Source: Luteolibacter luteus (GTDB lineage Bacteria > Verrucomicrobiota > Verrucomicrobiia > Verrucomicrobiales > Akkermansiaceae). Taken from it: 64,000 nt of DNA. Within the stretch, counting starts at the first letter, position 1; every line of letters starts with the position of its first letter. A model generated the notes under the pieces. The model made no database searches and was not told the origin of the DNA. It saw only the letters and a program-made list of their open reading frames with translations. This document shows positions 40,495-48,458 of the stretch, one piece after another. A program made the translations under genes and the position numbers. The stretch spans positions 6,200,001-6,264,000 of the forward strand of contig NZ_CP051774.1 of the NCBI RefSeq assembly GCF_012913485.1, in the 5' to 3' direction.

Positions 40495-41181
40495 ATGCTC
40501 CGCCCACTCCTTGCTACCCTCGGCCTCGCGGCCACCGCGCTCACGGCCGATGCGGCCCAGATCATTTTCACCATCACCGGCACTGTCGTCAGCAGCACGG
40601 TCGATGGCTACGCTACCAATGACCAGATCACCCTGACCTTTATCGCGAACGATGAGGTGCCCACCGTCTTCGACGATATCGGCGTCCTCGAATGGTATGA
40701 GGAGAACGTGAACGAACCGGAGGTTTTCTCCAGCGTGACCTTCTCCGGTGCCTCCGGAACCTGGACAAGGCCTACGAACGTCAATTCGTCTCCGGAGAGC
40801 CAGATCAGTATCTTTGACAACACCAACGACGACCTCGTGCTCGCCGCCTTTGCCGACATCACCGATGACCCGGACGCCCGGAACGGCCTCAGCATCGGCT
40901 CGGAACCGGTGAAGGGAATCGTTTTCCAAAGCCGCGTGCTCAACTCTCCCTTCAGCCTGCTTTCGGAAGATCCAGTGAATATCGGCGACTATTTCGCGAG
41001 CTACCTCGGCGAATACCAGCTCACGGATCCCGGCTCTCCCAGCTACATCGAAATGATCAACGGCGAATCGATTACCTTCAACGCGACCGATCTCGTCATC
41101 GCCCAAGTACCGGAGCCTTCCGCACCCATCCTAGCGCTCGGCGCTGCGGGTGCCGGCCTGCTGCGCCGCCGCAGGAAGTAA
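40495..41181 (+). CDS. PEP-CTERM-anchored secreted protein
   Basis: 228 residues. Signal peptide MLRPLLATLGLAATALTADA, a beta-rich body (TGTVVSSTVDGYATNDQITL, YLGEYQLTDPGSPSYIEM), and a C-terminal tag VPEPSAPILALGAAGAGLLR followed by basic residues. No catalytic motif. As with the protein at 24680, anchoring or release should need an exosortase encoded elsewhere. The 208-base space upstream has AT-rich parts that could hold its promoter. ATG 40495 is placed at the signal peptide; the longer frame from 40375 is not. Confidence 0.88.
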   Translation: MLRPLLATLGLAATALTADAAQIIFTITGTVVSSTVDGYATNDQITLTFIANDEVPTVFDDIGVLEWYEENVNEPEVFSSVTFSGASGTWTRPTNVNSSPESQISIFDNTNDDLVLAAFADITDDPDARNGLSIGSEPVKGIVFQSRVLNSPFSLLSEDPVNIGDYFASYLGEYQLTDPGSPSYIEMINGESITFNATDLVIAQVPEPSAPILALGAAGAGLLRRRRK

Positions 41182-41227
41182 GCCTTCTTTTTCCAAGTAA
41201 GGTGGAGGGATCCACCGGAATACCAAG

Positions 41228-41263
41228 GCCCCCGATTTTCCAGACATCGGGGGCTTTCCTTTT
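41228..41263 (+). terminator. Rho-independent terminator after PEP-CTERM gene
   Basis: Perfect 9-bp stem GCCCCCGAT / ATCGGGGGC with a 9-base loop, followed by TTTCCTTTT. Confidence 0.88.
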
Positions 41264-41351
41264 GTCCGGGTGGTCCACGCGGTCCGGGAAGGAAAACCGC
41301 GCTACGGTCTTGCTTCCGGGGTATCCCGCGGTACGAAGCCCTGCGCCGACG

Positions 41352-41972
41352 ATGAAGACGATCCGCCTGGGCAAGAACATCTCCTACGAAGACGGGCTGA
41401 AGCAGCAGGATGCCGCCGTAGAAGACATCCTCGAGCGCGGCGGCAAGGAGCTGCTGTTCTTGTTAGAGCACGCACCTGTTTACACCATCGGCCGGCTGCG
41501 AGACCAATCGTCGCTGCGCGATGCCACCCTGCTCCCTGCGGCGGTCCATGAGACGAACCGCGGCGGCCAGGCGACCTATCACGGTCCGGGGCAATTGGTC
41601 GGCTATCCCATTCTCGATCTCCGCGAGCGGAATCGCGATCTGCACGCGCATCTCCGCAATCTGGAGGAGGCGCTCATCCTCACCTGCCGGGATTTCGGCA
41701 TCCCTGCCGGTCGCCGCGATGGCCTGACGGGCGTGTGGGTGGAGAACCGCAAGCTCGCCTCGATCGGTGTGGGTGTCCGGAAATGGATCTCCATGCATGG
41801 CTTCGCGATCAATGTGACCGCGGAGTGCCTGCTGCCCTTCTTCGCCATCACGCCCTGCGGGATCGATGGCGTGGTGATGAGCTGCGTGGCCCAAGAAGCA
41901 GGCCGGGAGATCTCGGTGGAGGAATTCGCCGACGCCTTCGAGCCGCATTTCGCGAAGCTCTTCGCGCGATAA
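41352..41972 (+). CDS. lipB: Octanoyltransferase (lipoate biosynthesis)
   Basis: Moves octanoate from acyl carrier protein to lipoyl domains of 2-oxoacid dehydrogenases and GcvH. 206 residues. Motifs: GGQATYHGPGQLVGYPI with the conserved His, GVWVENRKLASIGVGVRKWI with the catalytic Lys, and ITPCGIDGVVMSCV with the nucleophilic Cys. ATG 41352 matches family starts. No lipA is adjacent. Confidence 0.95.
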   Translation: MKTIRLGKNISYEDGLKQQDAAVEDILERGGKELLFLLEHAPVYTIGRLRDQSSLRDATLLPAAVHETNRGGQATYHGPGQLVGYPILDLRERNRDLHAHLRNLEEALILTCRDFGIPAGRRDGLTGVWVENRKLASIGVGVRKWISMHGFAINVTAECLLPFFAITPCGIDGVVMSCVAQEAGREISVEEFADAFEPHFAKLFAR

Positions 41973-42013
41973 CCGGGCTCCGCCCAATCGAGGCGAACAG
42001 GGAAAAGGACTTG

Positions 42014-42046
42014 CCATACCGGGTATGGGTGCCATACCGTGTATGG
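42014..42046. promoter_or_regulatory. Two palindromic operators upstream of vapB
   Basis: CCATACCGGGTATGG at 42014-42028 and CCATACCGTGTATGG at 42032-42046 are near-identical palindromes with centres 18 bases apart, about two helical turns less a little. The second ends one base before the vapB ATG. This is the layout of a VapB/VapBC autoregulatory site. The sequence shows the palindromes; binding is inferred. Confidence 0.78.
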
Positions 42047-42047
42047 C

Positions 42048-42311
42048 ATGAAAATGACCATGCACATCGACGAGGCGCTCCTCAAGCGGGTCATGGACAC
42101 CTACGAGCTGGAGACGAAGACCGACGCGGTCGAGTTCGCCCTCAGGGAGTTGGACCGAAAGGCGCGCCTGAAGAAATTCATGAAGGACGGCCTCGGCCTC
42201 ACGCCGGAGGAGCTGAAGGACGCCGTGTATCCCGGCTACAGCCCGGACGAACTCCCCAGCGCGAAGGTCGCCGAAGATACCCTGCCCTATGGAAGCCCTC
42301 GTCCTGATTGA
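42048..42311 (+). CDS. VapB-type antitoxin
   Basis: 87 residues. N-terminal ribbon-helix-helix-type segment (MKMTMHIDEALLKRVMDTYE, KTDAVEFALRELDRKARL) that should bind the palindromes upstream, and a C-terminal tail that should cover the toxin. The frame can start at a GTG at 42039, but that would run into the operator; ATG 42048 is preferred. It overlaps vapC by 23 bases. Confidence 0.85.
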   Translation: MKMTMHIDEALLKRVMDTYELETKTDAVEFALRELDRKARLKKFMKDGLGLTPEELKDAVYPGYSPDELPSAKVAEDTLPYGSPRPD

Positions 42312-42675
42312 TTCCAATATCTACATCGGCTGCCTCAATGCGGGGCTGGACCCGGTGAGGGAAATCACGCGCCGCGTGTCGCTCGATGACATCGCCTGCT
42401 GCGGCGTGGTGAAGGCGGAGGTCCTGCGCGGCATCCGCGGGCCGAAGCAGCGCGAGCGCTTCGAGGAATTCTTCGGCGTGACCCAGATGATCGGCACGCC
42501 AGCCAGCCTGTGGGATGAAGCCTGGCACCTCGCCTGGAAGCTGGACCGCCAGGGCAAGATCCTGCCGCTGCAAGACATCGTCATCGCCTGCTGCGCCCTG
42601 CGTGCGGGAGCGGTGGTGATGACGAGGGACAAGCACTTCCGGGGGATCCCGGAGTTGCGGGTCATCGATCTTTAA
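42289..42675 (+). CDS. VapC-type PIN-domain ribonuclease toxin
   Basis: 128 residues. PIN-domain acids: Asp in ALVLIDSNIYIG, Glu in VVKAEVLRGIRG, Asp in ILPLQDIVIACCALRAG and Asp in VVMTRDKHFRGI. VapC toxins cut specific RNAs, often tRNA or rRNA loops. Paired with the overlapping VapB gene and its operators, it forms a complete module. Confidence 0.9.
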   Translation: MEALVLIDSNIYIGCLNAGLDPVREITRRVSLDDIACCGVVKAEVLRGIRGPKQRERFEEFFGVTQMIGTPASLWDEAWHLAWKLDRQGKILPLQDIVIACCALRAGAVVMTRDKHFRGIPELRVIDL

Positions 42676-42728
42676 GAGAGAAGCGGACGATACGGGATGT
42701 CCTTCACATCCCCGCCCCCCTTCTCCTC

Positions 42729-43745
42729 ATGAAGCGATCCCTCCACCGCTCGATCACCTTTTGGTCCGGCATCTTCGTGATGCTCTTCATCCTGTGTGCA
42801 TGGTGGGATTCCACGCGCACCCGCGGCACGATAGCCGCGCTGCCCTATCTCTTCACGGATATCAGCAGTGCCCTCGTGATCCAGCGCTTCGAGATCAGCA
42901 GCCCTTCAACGGGTACCGGCAAGAGGCTCATGGGAAGCGTCAAGATCTCCGAGGGCAAGCGGGAGTCTCTCCATCGCCTGCCCGATCTGGACTATCCCTT
43001 GATGCCGCCGCTCGAGTTCATGCGCGGAGGACAGCGGGGCTTCGAGGACATGGATCCTAGCTACGGAAAGATGTCCTACCACCAGCTTTCCTACCGGATG
43101 ATGGAGCGCCGCCCTCCGGAGGAGTGGCTTCTGGTCCTCCCCTACTGGGTGCTGCTCGTGGCGGTGATTCCGGTCTGGCTTTGCCTGATGGTCGCCCGGG
43201 AATGGTGGCGGAGAAAGAGAGCCGAGAAATCCGGGCTGGCTTTCCACCGCAGCCGCTGCTTCTGGGCGGGTGCCCTTGCGACTGGTGTGCTTCTCGTGTC
43301 CTGGTGGGACTCGCTGGGCTCAAGCACCTGGGCAGGTGCCGGGAAATACTATATTGGCAGTAGTTCGGGATTTGTCTCGGTCCGCCGTTCCGGAGGATCT
43401 CCCGGGACGGGCGCGCCAGCGGCTGAAAAGCCCTTCTTCCAAGGCGGCCGGGACCTGATCTACCCGGTGGAATCGGTCCGCGCCAGTGCCAGCCTGCGCT
43501 TTCTCCGCGGACGCGGGCTGGAAGGCAGCCCGTTCTCGGAGGCTCCGCGGGCGACCTATGAGGAGAACGCCGTGCGTATCATCGACCATGCGCCGCGGGA
43601 AGACTGGGCAGCATTTCTCCCGCACTGGTTTCTCCTCGCCGCGACCGTGATCCCTTGGACAGGGATCATGATCTGGCGGACAAGCAGGCAGAAGACGGGG
43701 AACCCGGAGACCGGGGCTCTCCCGGAAATCATGCCAGGTTCGTGA
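42729..43745 (+). CDS. Membrane protein of undescribed family, internally duplicated
   Basis: 338 residues with two similar halves. Half 1 starts MKRSLHRSITFWSGIFVMLF and ends near LVLPYWVLLVAVIPVWLCLM. Half 2 restarts at FHRSRCFWAGALATGVLLVS and ends near FLPHWFLLAATVIPWTGIMI. Each half is a helix, an exported or periplasmic loop of 80-100 residues, a second helix and a basic end. The three single-unit proteins at 61680-63117 open the same way (LHRSIT-WSG-, WRDS). Function unknown. The 3' end overlaps the convergent YebC gene by 17 bases. Confidence 0.75.
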   Translation: MKRSLHRSITFWSGIFVMLFILCAWWDSTRTRGTIAALPYLFTDISSALVIQRFEISSPSTGTGKRLMGSVKISEGKRESLHRLPDLDYPLMPPLEFMRGGQRGFEDMDPSYGKMSYHQLSYRMMERRPPEEWLLVLPYWVLLVAVIPVWLCLMVAREWWRRKRAEKSGLAFHRSRCFWAGALATGVLLVSWWDSLGSSTWAGAGKYYIGSSSGFVSVRRSGGSPGTGAPAAEKPFFQGGRDLIYPVESVRASASLRFLRGRGLEGSPFSEAPRATYEENAVRIIDHAPREDWAAFLPHWFLLAATVIPWTGIMIWRTSRQKTGNPETGALPEIMPGS

Positions 43746-44439
43746 AGACCACCTGCACGTCGTCGTCGTCCTCGATCTTCTCGAGGATCGCTTCGACTTC
43801 GGTCATCTGATCTTCCGTCAGCTCGATCGGCTGGGTCGGGATGCGCTCGAGCCCGGCCTTTTTCACCGGGATGCCGAGCTTTTCAAATCCGGCGGTGAGG
43901 CTGGAAAAGCTGGCGTATTCGCCGATCGCGCGGGCGATGCCATCTTCGACATCGAGTTCTTCCAAGCCGGCATCGATCAATTCGAGCTCCAACTCTTCGA
44001 GATTCGTCTCGGGCGTGACTTCGAATTCCACCACGGCCTTGCGGGTGAACATGAAATCGAGCTGGCCGCTATTCACGATCTGGCCGCCGTTCTTGTTGAA
44101 GATGGTCTTCATGTTCACCACGGAGCGGTTCGTATTGTCCGTGGCGCACTCGATGTAGAAGAGCGAGCCGTGCGGCCCCTTGCCCTCATAGGCCACTTCC
44201 ACGATGTCCGCGGCATCCTTGCCAGCGGCGCGCTTGATGGCGGCCTCGATCTTGTCCTTCGGCAGGTTCTGACCCTTCGCGTTGGCGATGGCGAGACGCA
44301 GGGGCGCATTTGCCGCCGGGTCAGGTCCTCCGTTCTTGGCGGCCATGGTGATCGATTTGGCGAGCTTGGGGAAGACGCGGGACATGGTGTCCCAGCGGGC
44401 TTCCTTGGCTCGGCGGCGGCATTCAAAGGCGCGTCCCAT
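43729..44439 (-). CDS. YebC/PmpR family protein
   Basis: 236 residues. Family pattern: RRAKEARWDTMSRVFPKLAK, GGPDPAANAPLRLAIANAKG, KIEAAIKRAAG, YEGKGPHGSLFYIECATDN and an acidic third domain. Members were long called transcriptional regulators; some promote translation of proline-rich stretches. The usual MGRAFE start (here MGRAFECRRRAKEAR) lies at 44439. Confidence 0.95.
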   Translation of the reverse strand: MGRAFECRRRAKEARWDTMSRVFPKLAKSITMAAKNGGPDPAANAPLRLAIANAKGQNLPKDKIEAAIKRAAGKDAADIVEVAYEGKGPHGSLFYIECATDNTNRSVVNMKTIFNKNGGQIVNSGQLDFMFTRKAVVEFEVTPETNLEELELELIDAGLEELDVEDGIARAIGEYASFSSLTAGFEKLGIPVKKAGLERIPTQPIELTEDQMTEVEAILEKIEDDDDVQVVFTNLA

Positions 44440-44921
44440 AGTCGTCGTGAGTGAAATTCGTGGCTGGCGGAATTTGAGGCGGATCAGGCCGGACGGGCAA
44501 GCGGAGAGTGTCTGCAAAGGTAGGGACACGCGCCCTCGCTGGTCCGGAGCGGTCCCTCGTTGTCACGCCGCACCCGCGGTCGGCCGGGGGGGGCGTTCGT
44601 CCCCGCCGGCTCAACCGTCCCCGCGCCGCGTTCCGATTTTCCCCTCCTCCGGTTGACTCCCCTTCTTCCCTGCCTAAGCTCCCCTGTCATGTCGAAGAGC
44701 CAGCGGCTTTCAAACGCCTGCCAGACCGGTCGCGGGATTGCGATCGGTTGCAGTCGTGCCGTGCACCGTCTGACGGCCTTCCGGAATTGACCGGGCCGCT
44801 TCCTTGAAGCGGGAGCCTTTTTCCCGAAGCGGCCTCTTCCCCGCCCTCAGATCGTCCTGAGATCGCCAACTCGCGCGTCCATTTTTCCGGGCGTGTGGCA
44901 CCCCATTTATTTTCCAAGATC
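44440..44921. other. Gene-free stretch with family B repeat and a short open frame
   Basis: Holds the family B repeat at 44514-44605, a G8 run at 44586, and a 33-codon plus-strand frame at 44689-44790 (MSKSQRLSNACQTGRGIAIG...). The short frame has no family I know and no clear ribosome-binding site. Downstream CCGCTTCCTTGAAGCGG can form a hairpin before a T-rich stretch, so this might be a small transcript, but support is weak. Confidence 0.4.
44514..44605 (-). repeat. Intergenic repeat family B, copy 1
   Basis: Read on the minus strand it matches the copy at 48169 over about 90 bases: GCCCCCC-CGGCCGACCGCG, GGCGTGAC-AC, then an AGCG-GGGCGC-TGTCC region. Roughly three quarters of bases agree by eye. 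Confidence 0.7.
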
Positions 44922-45431
44922 ATGAACACCACTCTCGTTCGCGAGGCAGACTCGCGCCCACAACAGACCGATAAGCCGACCTCCATCCCGGTGCGGGCGA
45001 CCTTCAAGTCCGGCCGTGCCGTTATTCTCGAAACCACGATTCCCTTCCCCGCTGCACCGAGCCTCGGCCAGGACTTCGATATCAATCGCCTCCCGGCAAC
45101 GGACCAAGCCCAGCTGGATTCCTTCTCCCGCCGCGGTTACCTTTACAAGATCGGCAGCGGCAAGGATGGCGTGCCCGAAGTCGAAATCGCCGTGGAAGCC
45201 GCGGCCTCCCACTCGGAGCTCAAGCTGAACTCCGCACGGATCCCGCACAGCCACCGCGCCGCAGTCGCCGAGTTCCTGGAGCGCGAGCTGGGATCCTTCT
45301 CCGTCGCATGGGAACTCGATCATGCCGCGCCCCTGGTGATCGCCAAGGAGCCTTCCGGTGCCAGCCCATCGGCAGAGACCCTGGGCGAAGGCATCCAATC
45401 CGTCATCGCCTGTCCGATGAATGCGGGATGA
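44922..45431 (+). CDS. Hypothetical protein
   Basis: 169 residues, soluble, no signal peptide. Segments VRATFKSGRAVILETTIPFP, RRGYLYKIGSGKDGVPEVEI and HSHRAAVAEFLERELGSFSV; the C-terminus is Ala/Ser-rich. No family recognised. ATG 44922 is chosen; the frame extends to a GTG at 44895. Confidence 0.6.
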   Translation: MNTTLVREADSRPQQTDKPTSIPVRATFKSGRAVILETTIPFPAAPSLGQDFDINRLPATDQAQLDSFSRRGYLYKIGSGKDGVPEVEIAVEAAASHSELKLNSARIPHSHRAAVAEFLERELGSFSVAWELDHAAPLVIAKEPSGASPSAETLGEGIQSVIACPMNAG

Positions 45432-45436
45432 CCCGC

Positions 45437-45477
45437 AAAAAAAGCATGGCCGCCGGGGTGCGTTCCGGCGGCCATGC
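45437..45477 (-). terminator. Rho-independent terminator of the molybdenum hydroxylase operon
   Basis: Perfect 13-bp stem GCATGGCCGCCGG / CCGGCGGCCATGC with an 8-base loop, followed on the minus strand by TTTTTTT. The stem may also stop the plus-strand transcript. Confidence 0.93.
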
Positions 45478-45503
45478 CGACTTCAACGTGTGATCCTTCG
45501 TGA

Positions 45504-47561
45504 CTAGGCGAGTTTCATCGGCATCGCTCTCAATCGCTCCTTCTTCGCTTCGAAAATCGCGGAGCCGATCGCCGGCGCGATGGCCATGATCGGGCACTCC
45601 CCGGCACCCGCGGAAGGAAGGTCCGTGCGATTCACCAGCACCGTCTCGATCGGTGGCACGTCCGAGAAACGCGGGACACGATACTTCGAAAACGCGGGAT
45701 TCAGGATCTTTCCGTCCGCGAATTGGATCGCCTCGAACAAGGCACCGCCGAGCCCCATCACGATGCTGCCTTCCACCTGATTCTTCAGGTGCGTCGGGTT
45801 CACGATCGCGCCGCACTCGAAGGCCGCGACGATGCGCTTCACCTTCACGGTCTTGCCGCGGAGTTCGATCTCCACGCAGTTCGCGATGTAGCCGCCCTTA
45901 TCAATGCCGCAGGCGATCCCGCAGTGGCCCTTTCGATTGCTCCAGCCGAAGCTTTTCGCCGCGGCTTCCAGCACCGCGCGCAGGCGCTCATCCTTCAGGT
46001 TCTTCAAGCGAAACTCCAGGGGATCGATCCCCGCCGCAGCCGCCAGTTCATCCATCGCGGATTCACGTGCGAAGCCATTCGCCGCTGCCGCGAGCCCGCG
46101 ATATGAGCCCTGCCGCAGCGGTGACTTGCTGCCATGGCTGCGCACGAATTTCGCAGGCACCTCATAGGGTGTCTCGATCGCCGCGCCGCCGGAGTTGTGA
46201 TTGTGGAATTCCCAAGCGGTGAGCTTGCCATCGGCATCGACTCCCGCCTTCACCTCGATCACGCCCGCGGGGCGGAAGTAGGCCCACCAGAACTCCTCCT
46301 CGCGCGTCCACGAAAGCTTCACCGGCTTGCCCGCCGCCTTCGCGAGCCGGGCAGCTTCCACCGCGGCCTCGCCGCTGTGCTTGCCACCGTAGCCGGAGCC
46401 GGTGTCCGGCACGATCACCCGCACCTTTTCCGGTGGCAGGGAGAAAGCGCTGACCAACTCGTCCTTCACGCCGAAGGGCCGCTGCGTGCCGGTCCACACC
46501 GTCACCTTGCCATCCTGCCACTCGGCCACGCCGGCACGTGTCTCCAGCGGACAGTGGGCGATGTATTCCACGGTGTAAGCCTGCTCGAGCTTGTGGGCGG
46601 AGCTGGCCAGGGCGTCATCGATCTTCCTGCCATCGTCACCGCGGTTGAAGTTGTTCTTCAGCACTTGCCAGAGCTCCTTGTTAGAGGGGCCCTCGCCGCC
46701 TTCCCACTCGGCTTTCAGCAGGCCGATCGCCTGTGTCGCGACGGCTGGATTCGGTGCCGTGACACCCACGAAATCGCCATCGCGCACCACGGTCACCCCC
46801 GGAAGCGTCTTCGCCTGAGCATCGTCCAGCGACTTGAGTTTCGCTCCGTAGGCTGGCGCGCGGAGCACCTTCCCGTGCACGAGTCCCGGTCTCTGGATGT
46901 CGGTGGTGTAGTGATGCCTGCCGGTGACGAAGTTCTTTCCATCCACCTTGGGCACCGAGGTTCCGGCGACCCTCCATTCCGCCGCAGGCCTCAGTTTGGT
47001 CTCGTCGGTGACGACCGCCGAGAGCTGCTTTCCTTTCAGCAGCTCGGCGAAGCTCGCGATCTGGGCACCTCCACTGGAATGCTCCATCTGCCAGATCACC
47101 TCGCCATCCTGGAGGATGAGATTCTGCTCCTGTGTGCCAAACCGTTCCACCGCAAGCCTCACCAATTCCTGCCGCGCGGCCGCAGCCACCTTCCGCAGAT
47201 GCAGCGCCATGTCCGGCGTGCTGCGGCTGCCAAAGGTGCCCATGTCAAAGGGCACGAGATCCGTGTCCGCCATCACCATCTGGATCGACGGAATGCGGAC
47301 CGGCAGCTCCTCCGCCACGGCTTGGGCCAGGGAGGTGCGGATGTTTTGACCCACCTCCGTTTTTCCCGTGAAAACTCTCACTGTCCCATTTTCCCCAATG
47401 TGTATCCACGCGCTGACCTCCATCGGCCTCGCGGGTCCGCCACGACGCCCGCGGCGCTCCTGCGCATTCACGGGCTCCGCCATGTAGGCGACGAAGAGCC
47501 CGCCACCGAGCAGCTTGAAGAAATGGCGGCGATCCATCTGCGGTGCTTCGCTGGTCTTCAT
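45504..47561 (-). CDS. Molybdopterin-binding subunit of an aldehyde/isoquinoline-type oxidoreductase
   Basis: 685 residues of the xanthine oxidase family, closest in plan to the beta subunit of isoquinoline 1-oxidoreductase. A Tat signal (MDRRHFFKLLGGGLFVAYMA) predicts folded export to the periplasm with cofactor. Molybdopterin-binding motifs include TGTQRPFGVKDELVSAFSLP, GSGYGGKHSGEAAVEAARLA and RQGSYRGLAAAANGFARESA. The catalytic Glu is in SAGAGECPIMAIAPAIGSAI. The 2Fe-2S partner is encoded just upstream with a 4-base overlap. No FAD subunit or cytochrome is adjacent. Substrate unknown. Confidence 0.93.
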   Translation of the reverse strand: MKTSEAPQMDRRHFFKLLGGGLFVAYMAEPVNAQERRGRRGGPARPMEVSAWIHIGENGTVRVFTGKTEVGQNIRTSLAQAVAEELPVRIPSIQMVMADTDLVPFDMGTFGSRSTPDMALHLRKVAAAARQELVRLAVERFGTQEQNLILQDGEVIWQMEHSSGGAQIASFAELLKGKQLSAVVTDETKLRPAAEWRVAGTSVPKVDGKNFVTGRHHYTTDIQRPGLVHGKVLRAPAYGAKLKSLDDAQAKTLPGVTVVRDGDFVGVTAPNPAVATQAIGLLKAEWEGGEGPSNKELWQVLKNNFNRGDDGRKIDDALASSAHKLEQAYTVEYIAHCPLETRAGVAEWQDGKVTVWTGTQRPFGVKDELVSAFSLPPEKVRVIVPDTGSGYGGKHSGEAAVEAARLAKAAGKPVKLSWTREEEFWWAYFRPAGVIEVKAGVDADGKLTAWEFHNHNSGGAAIETPYEVPAKFVRSHGSKSPLRQGSYRGLAAAANGFARESAMDELAAAAGIDPLEFRLKNLKDERLRAVLEAAAKSFGWSNRKGHCGIACGIDKGGYIANCVEIELRGKTVKVKRIVAAFECGAIVNPTHLKNQVEGSIVMGLGGALFEAIQFADGKILNPAFSKYRVPRFSDVPPIETVLVNRTDLPSAGAGECPIMAIAPAIGSAIFEAKKERLRAMPMKLA

Positions 47562-48037
47562 TGCGGGTTCTTGGCGAGAGTTTCGGAGGCGCGCTTCACG
47601 GCACTGCGGATGTTGTTATAGACCCCACAGCGGCAGATGTTCCCGTCCATCGCGGCGAGGAATTGCTCCTCAGTCGGGGTCGGATGCTGTTCCAACAAGG
47701 CTACCGCGGACAGGATCATGCCGCAGGTGCAGTAGCCGCACTGCATGGCATCGGCCTCGAGGAAGGCCTGCTGGACCGGGTGGAGCTTTCCATCCTGCTC
47801 CAGCCCCTCGACGGTGCGGATCTTTGCCTCGCCCACCGCACTTGCGGGCATCGAGCAGGAGCGCACCGGCTTGCCATCCACCAATACGGTGCAGGCACCG
47901 CATTGGCCCTCCCCGCAGCCCGGCTTGCATCCGGTAAGGCCCAGATCGTCGCGCAGGACGCTGAGCAGGATTCGCTCGCCATCCGCCTCCAGGGCGGCAT
48001 CGCGGCCATTCACGTGAAGTCGGGTAATGGTGGCCAT
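47558..48037 (-). CDS. 2Fe-2S subunit of the molybdenum hydroxylase
   Basis: 159 residues, electron-transfer subunit. N-terminal plant-type 2Fe-2S cluster: GCKPGCGEGQCGACTVLVDG and RSCSMPAS. C-terminal four-helix cluster: AMQCGYCTCGMILSAVALL and GNICRCGVYNNIRSAV. No signal peptide, so it probably leaves the cell by hitch-hiking on the Tat-tagged large subunit. Translational coupling (ATGA overlap) supports a 1:1 complex. Confidence 0.95.
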   Translation of the reverse strand: MATITRLHVNGRDAALEADGERILLSVLRDDLGLTGCKPGCGEGQCGACTVLVDGKPVRSCSMPASAVGEAKIRTVEGLEQDGKLHPVQQAFLEADAMQCGYCTCGMILSAVALLEQHPTPTEEQFLAAMDGNICRCGVYNNIRSAVKRASETLAKNPQ

Positions 48038-48168
48038 GGGGTTTTGAGGAGTAATGAGCTTCTTTCCGGGAATACGGGGCTCAGGTCGAAGCCTGAGAGC
48101 ACGGAGGGGGGTGTGGCATTCCCGGAGAATCAGGAGAGACGCGATTTCCACTCTCCTTTTTTCAGCGA

Positions 48169-48262
48169 GGGTCGGACGCCCCCGGCCGACCGCGTATGGG
48201 GCGTGACGACAAGGAACGATTCGCGGACAAGCGGGGGCGCTTGTCCTCTACCCTCTGCGCTC
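48169..48262 (+). repeat. Intergenic repeat family B, copy 2
   Basis: About 94 bases in the 420-base gene-free stretch 48038-48458. Begins GGGTCGGACGCCCCCGGCCG; the first 25 bases occur exactly, inverted, at 57250-57274, and the whole aligns to 44514-44605 inverted. I see no gene in the rest of the stretch. Confidence 0.78.
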
Positions 48263-48458
48263 CCATCAGCTCAGGTCATTCCTTGTCCTGACCAAGCTCG
48301 CCCCGAAGCTTCATTCGAGCCTTTTGAACCCGCGAGCGGTCACAGTACCACGCCACCGCCCTTGTCAGAATTTTTTCCGCCTTGTTAGATGCCGGGCCTT
48401 CCGTCCGGGCGGACTTGCTACGCGGTCCTTCGCCTTCTTCCTCCATCTCTTCCCTGCC

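Noticed and set aside
42039..42047. GTG start for VapB giving MYG before MKMTMHIDE
   Set aside because: This start lies within the second operator palindrome; the ATG at 42048 leaves the operator outside the gene.
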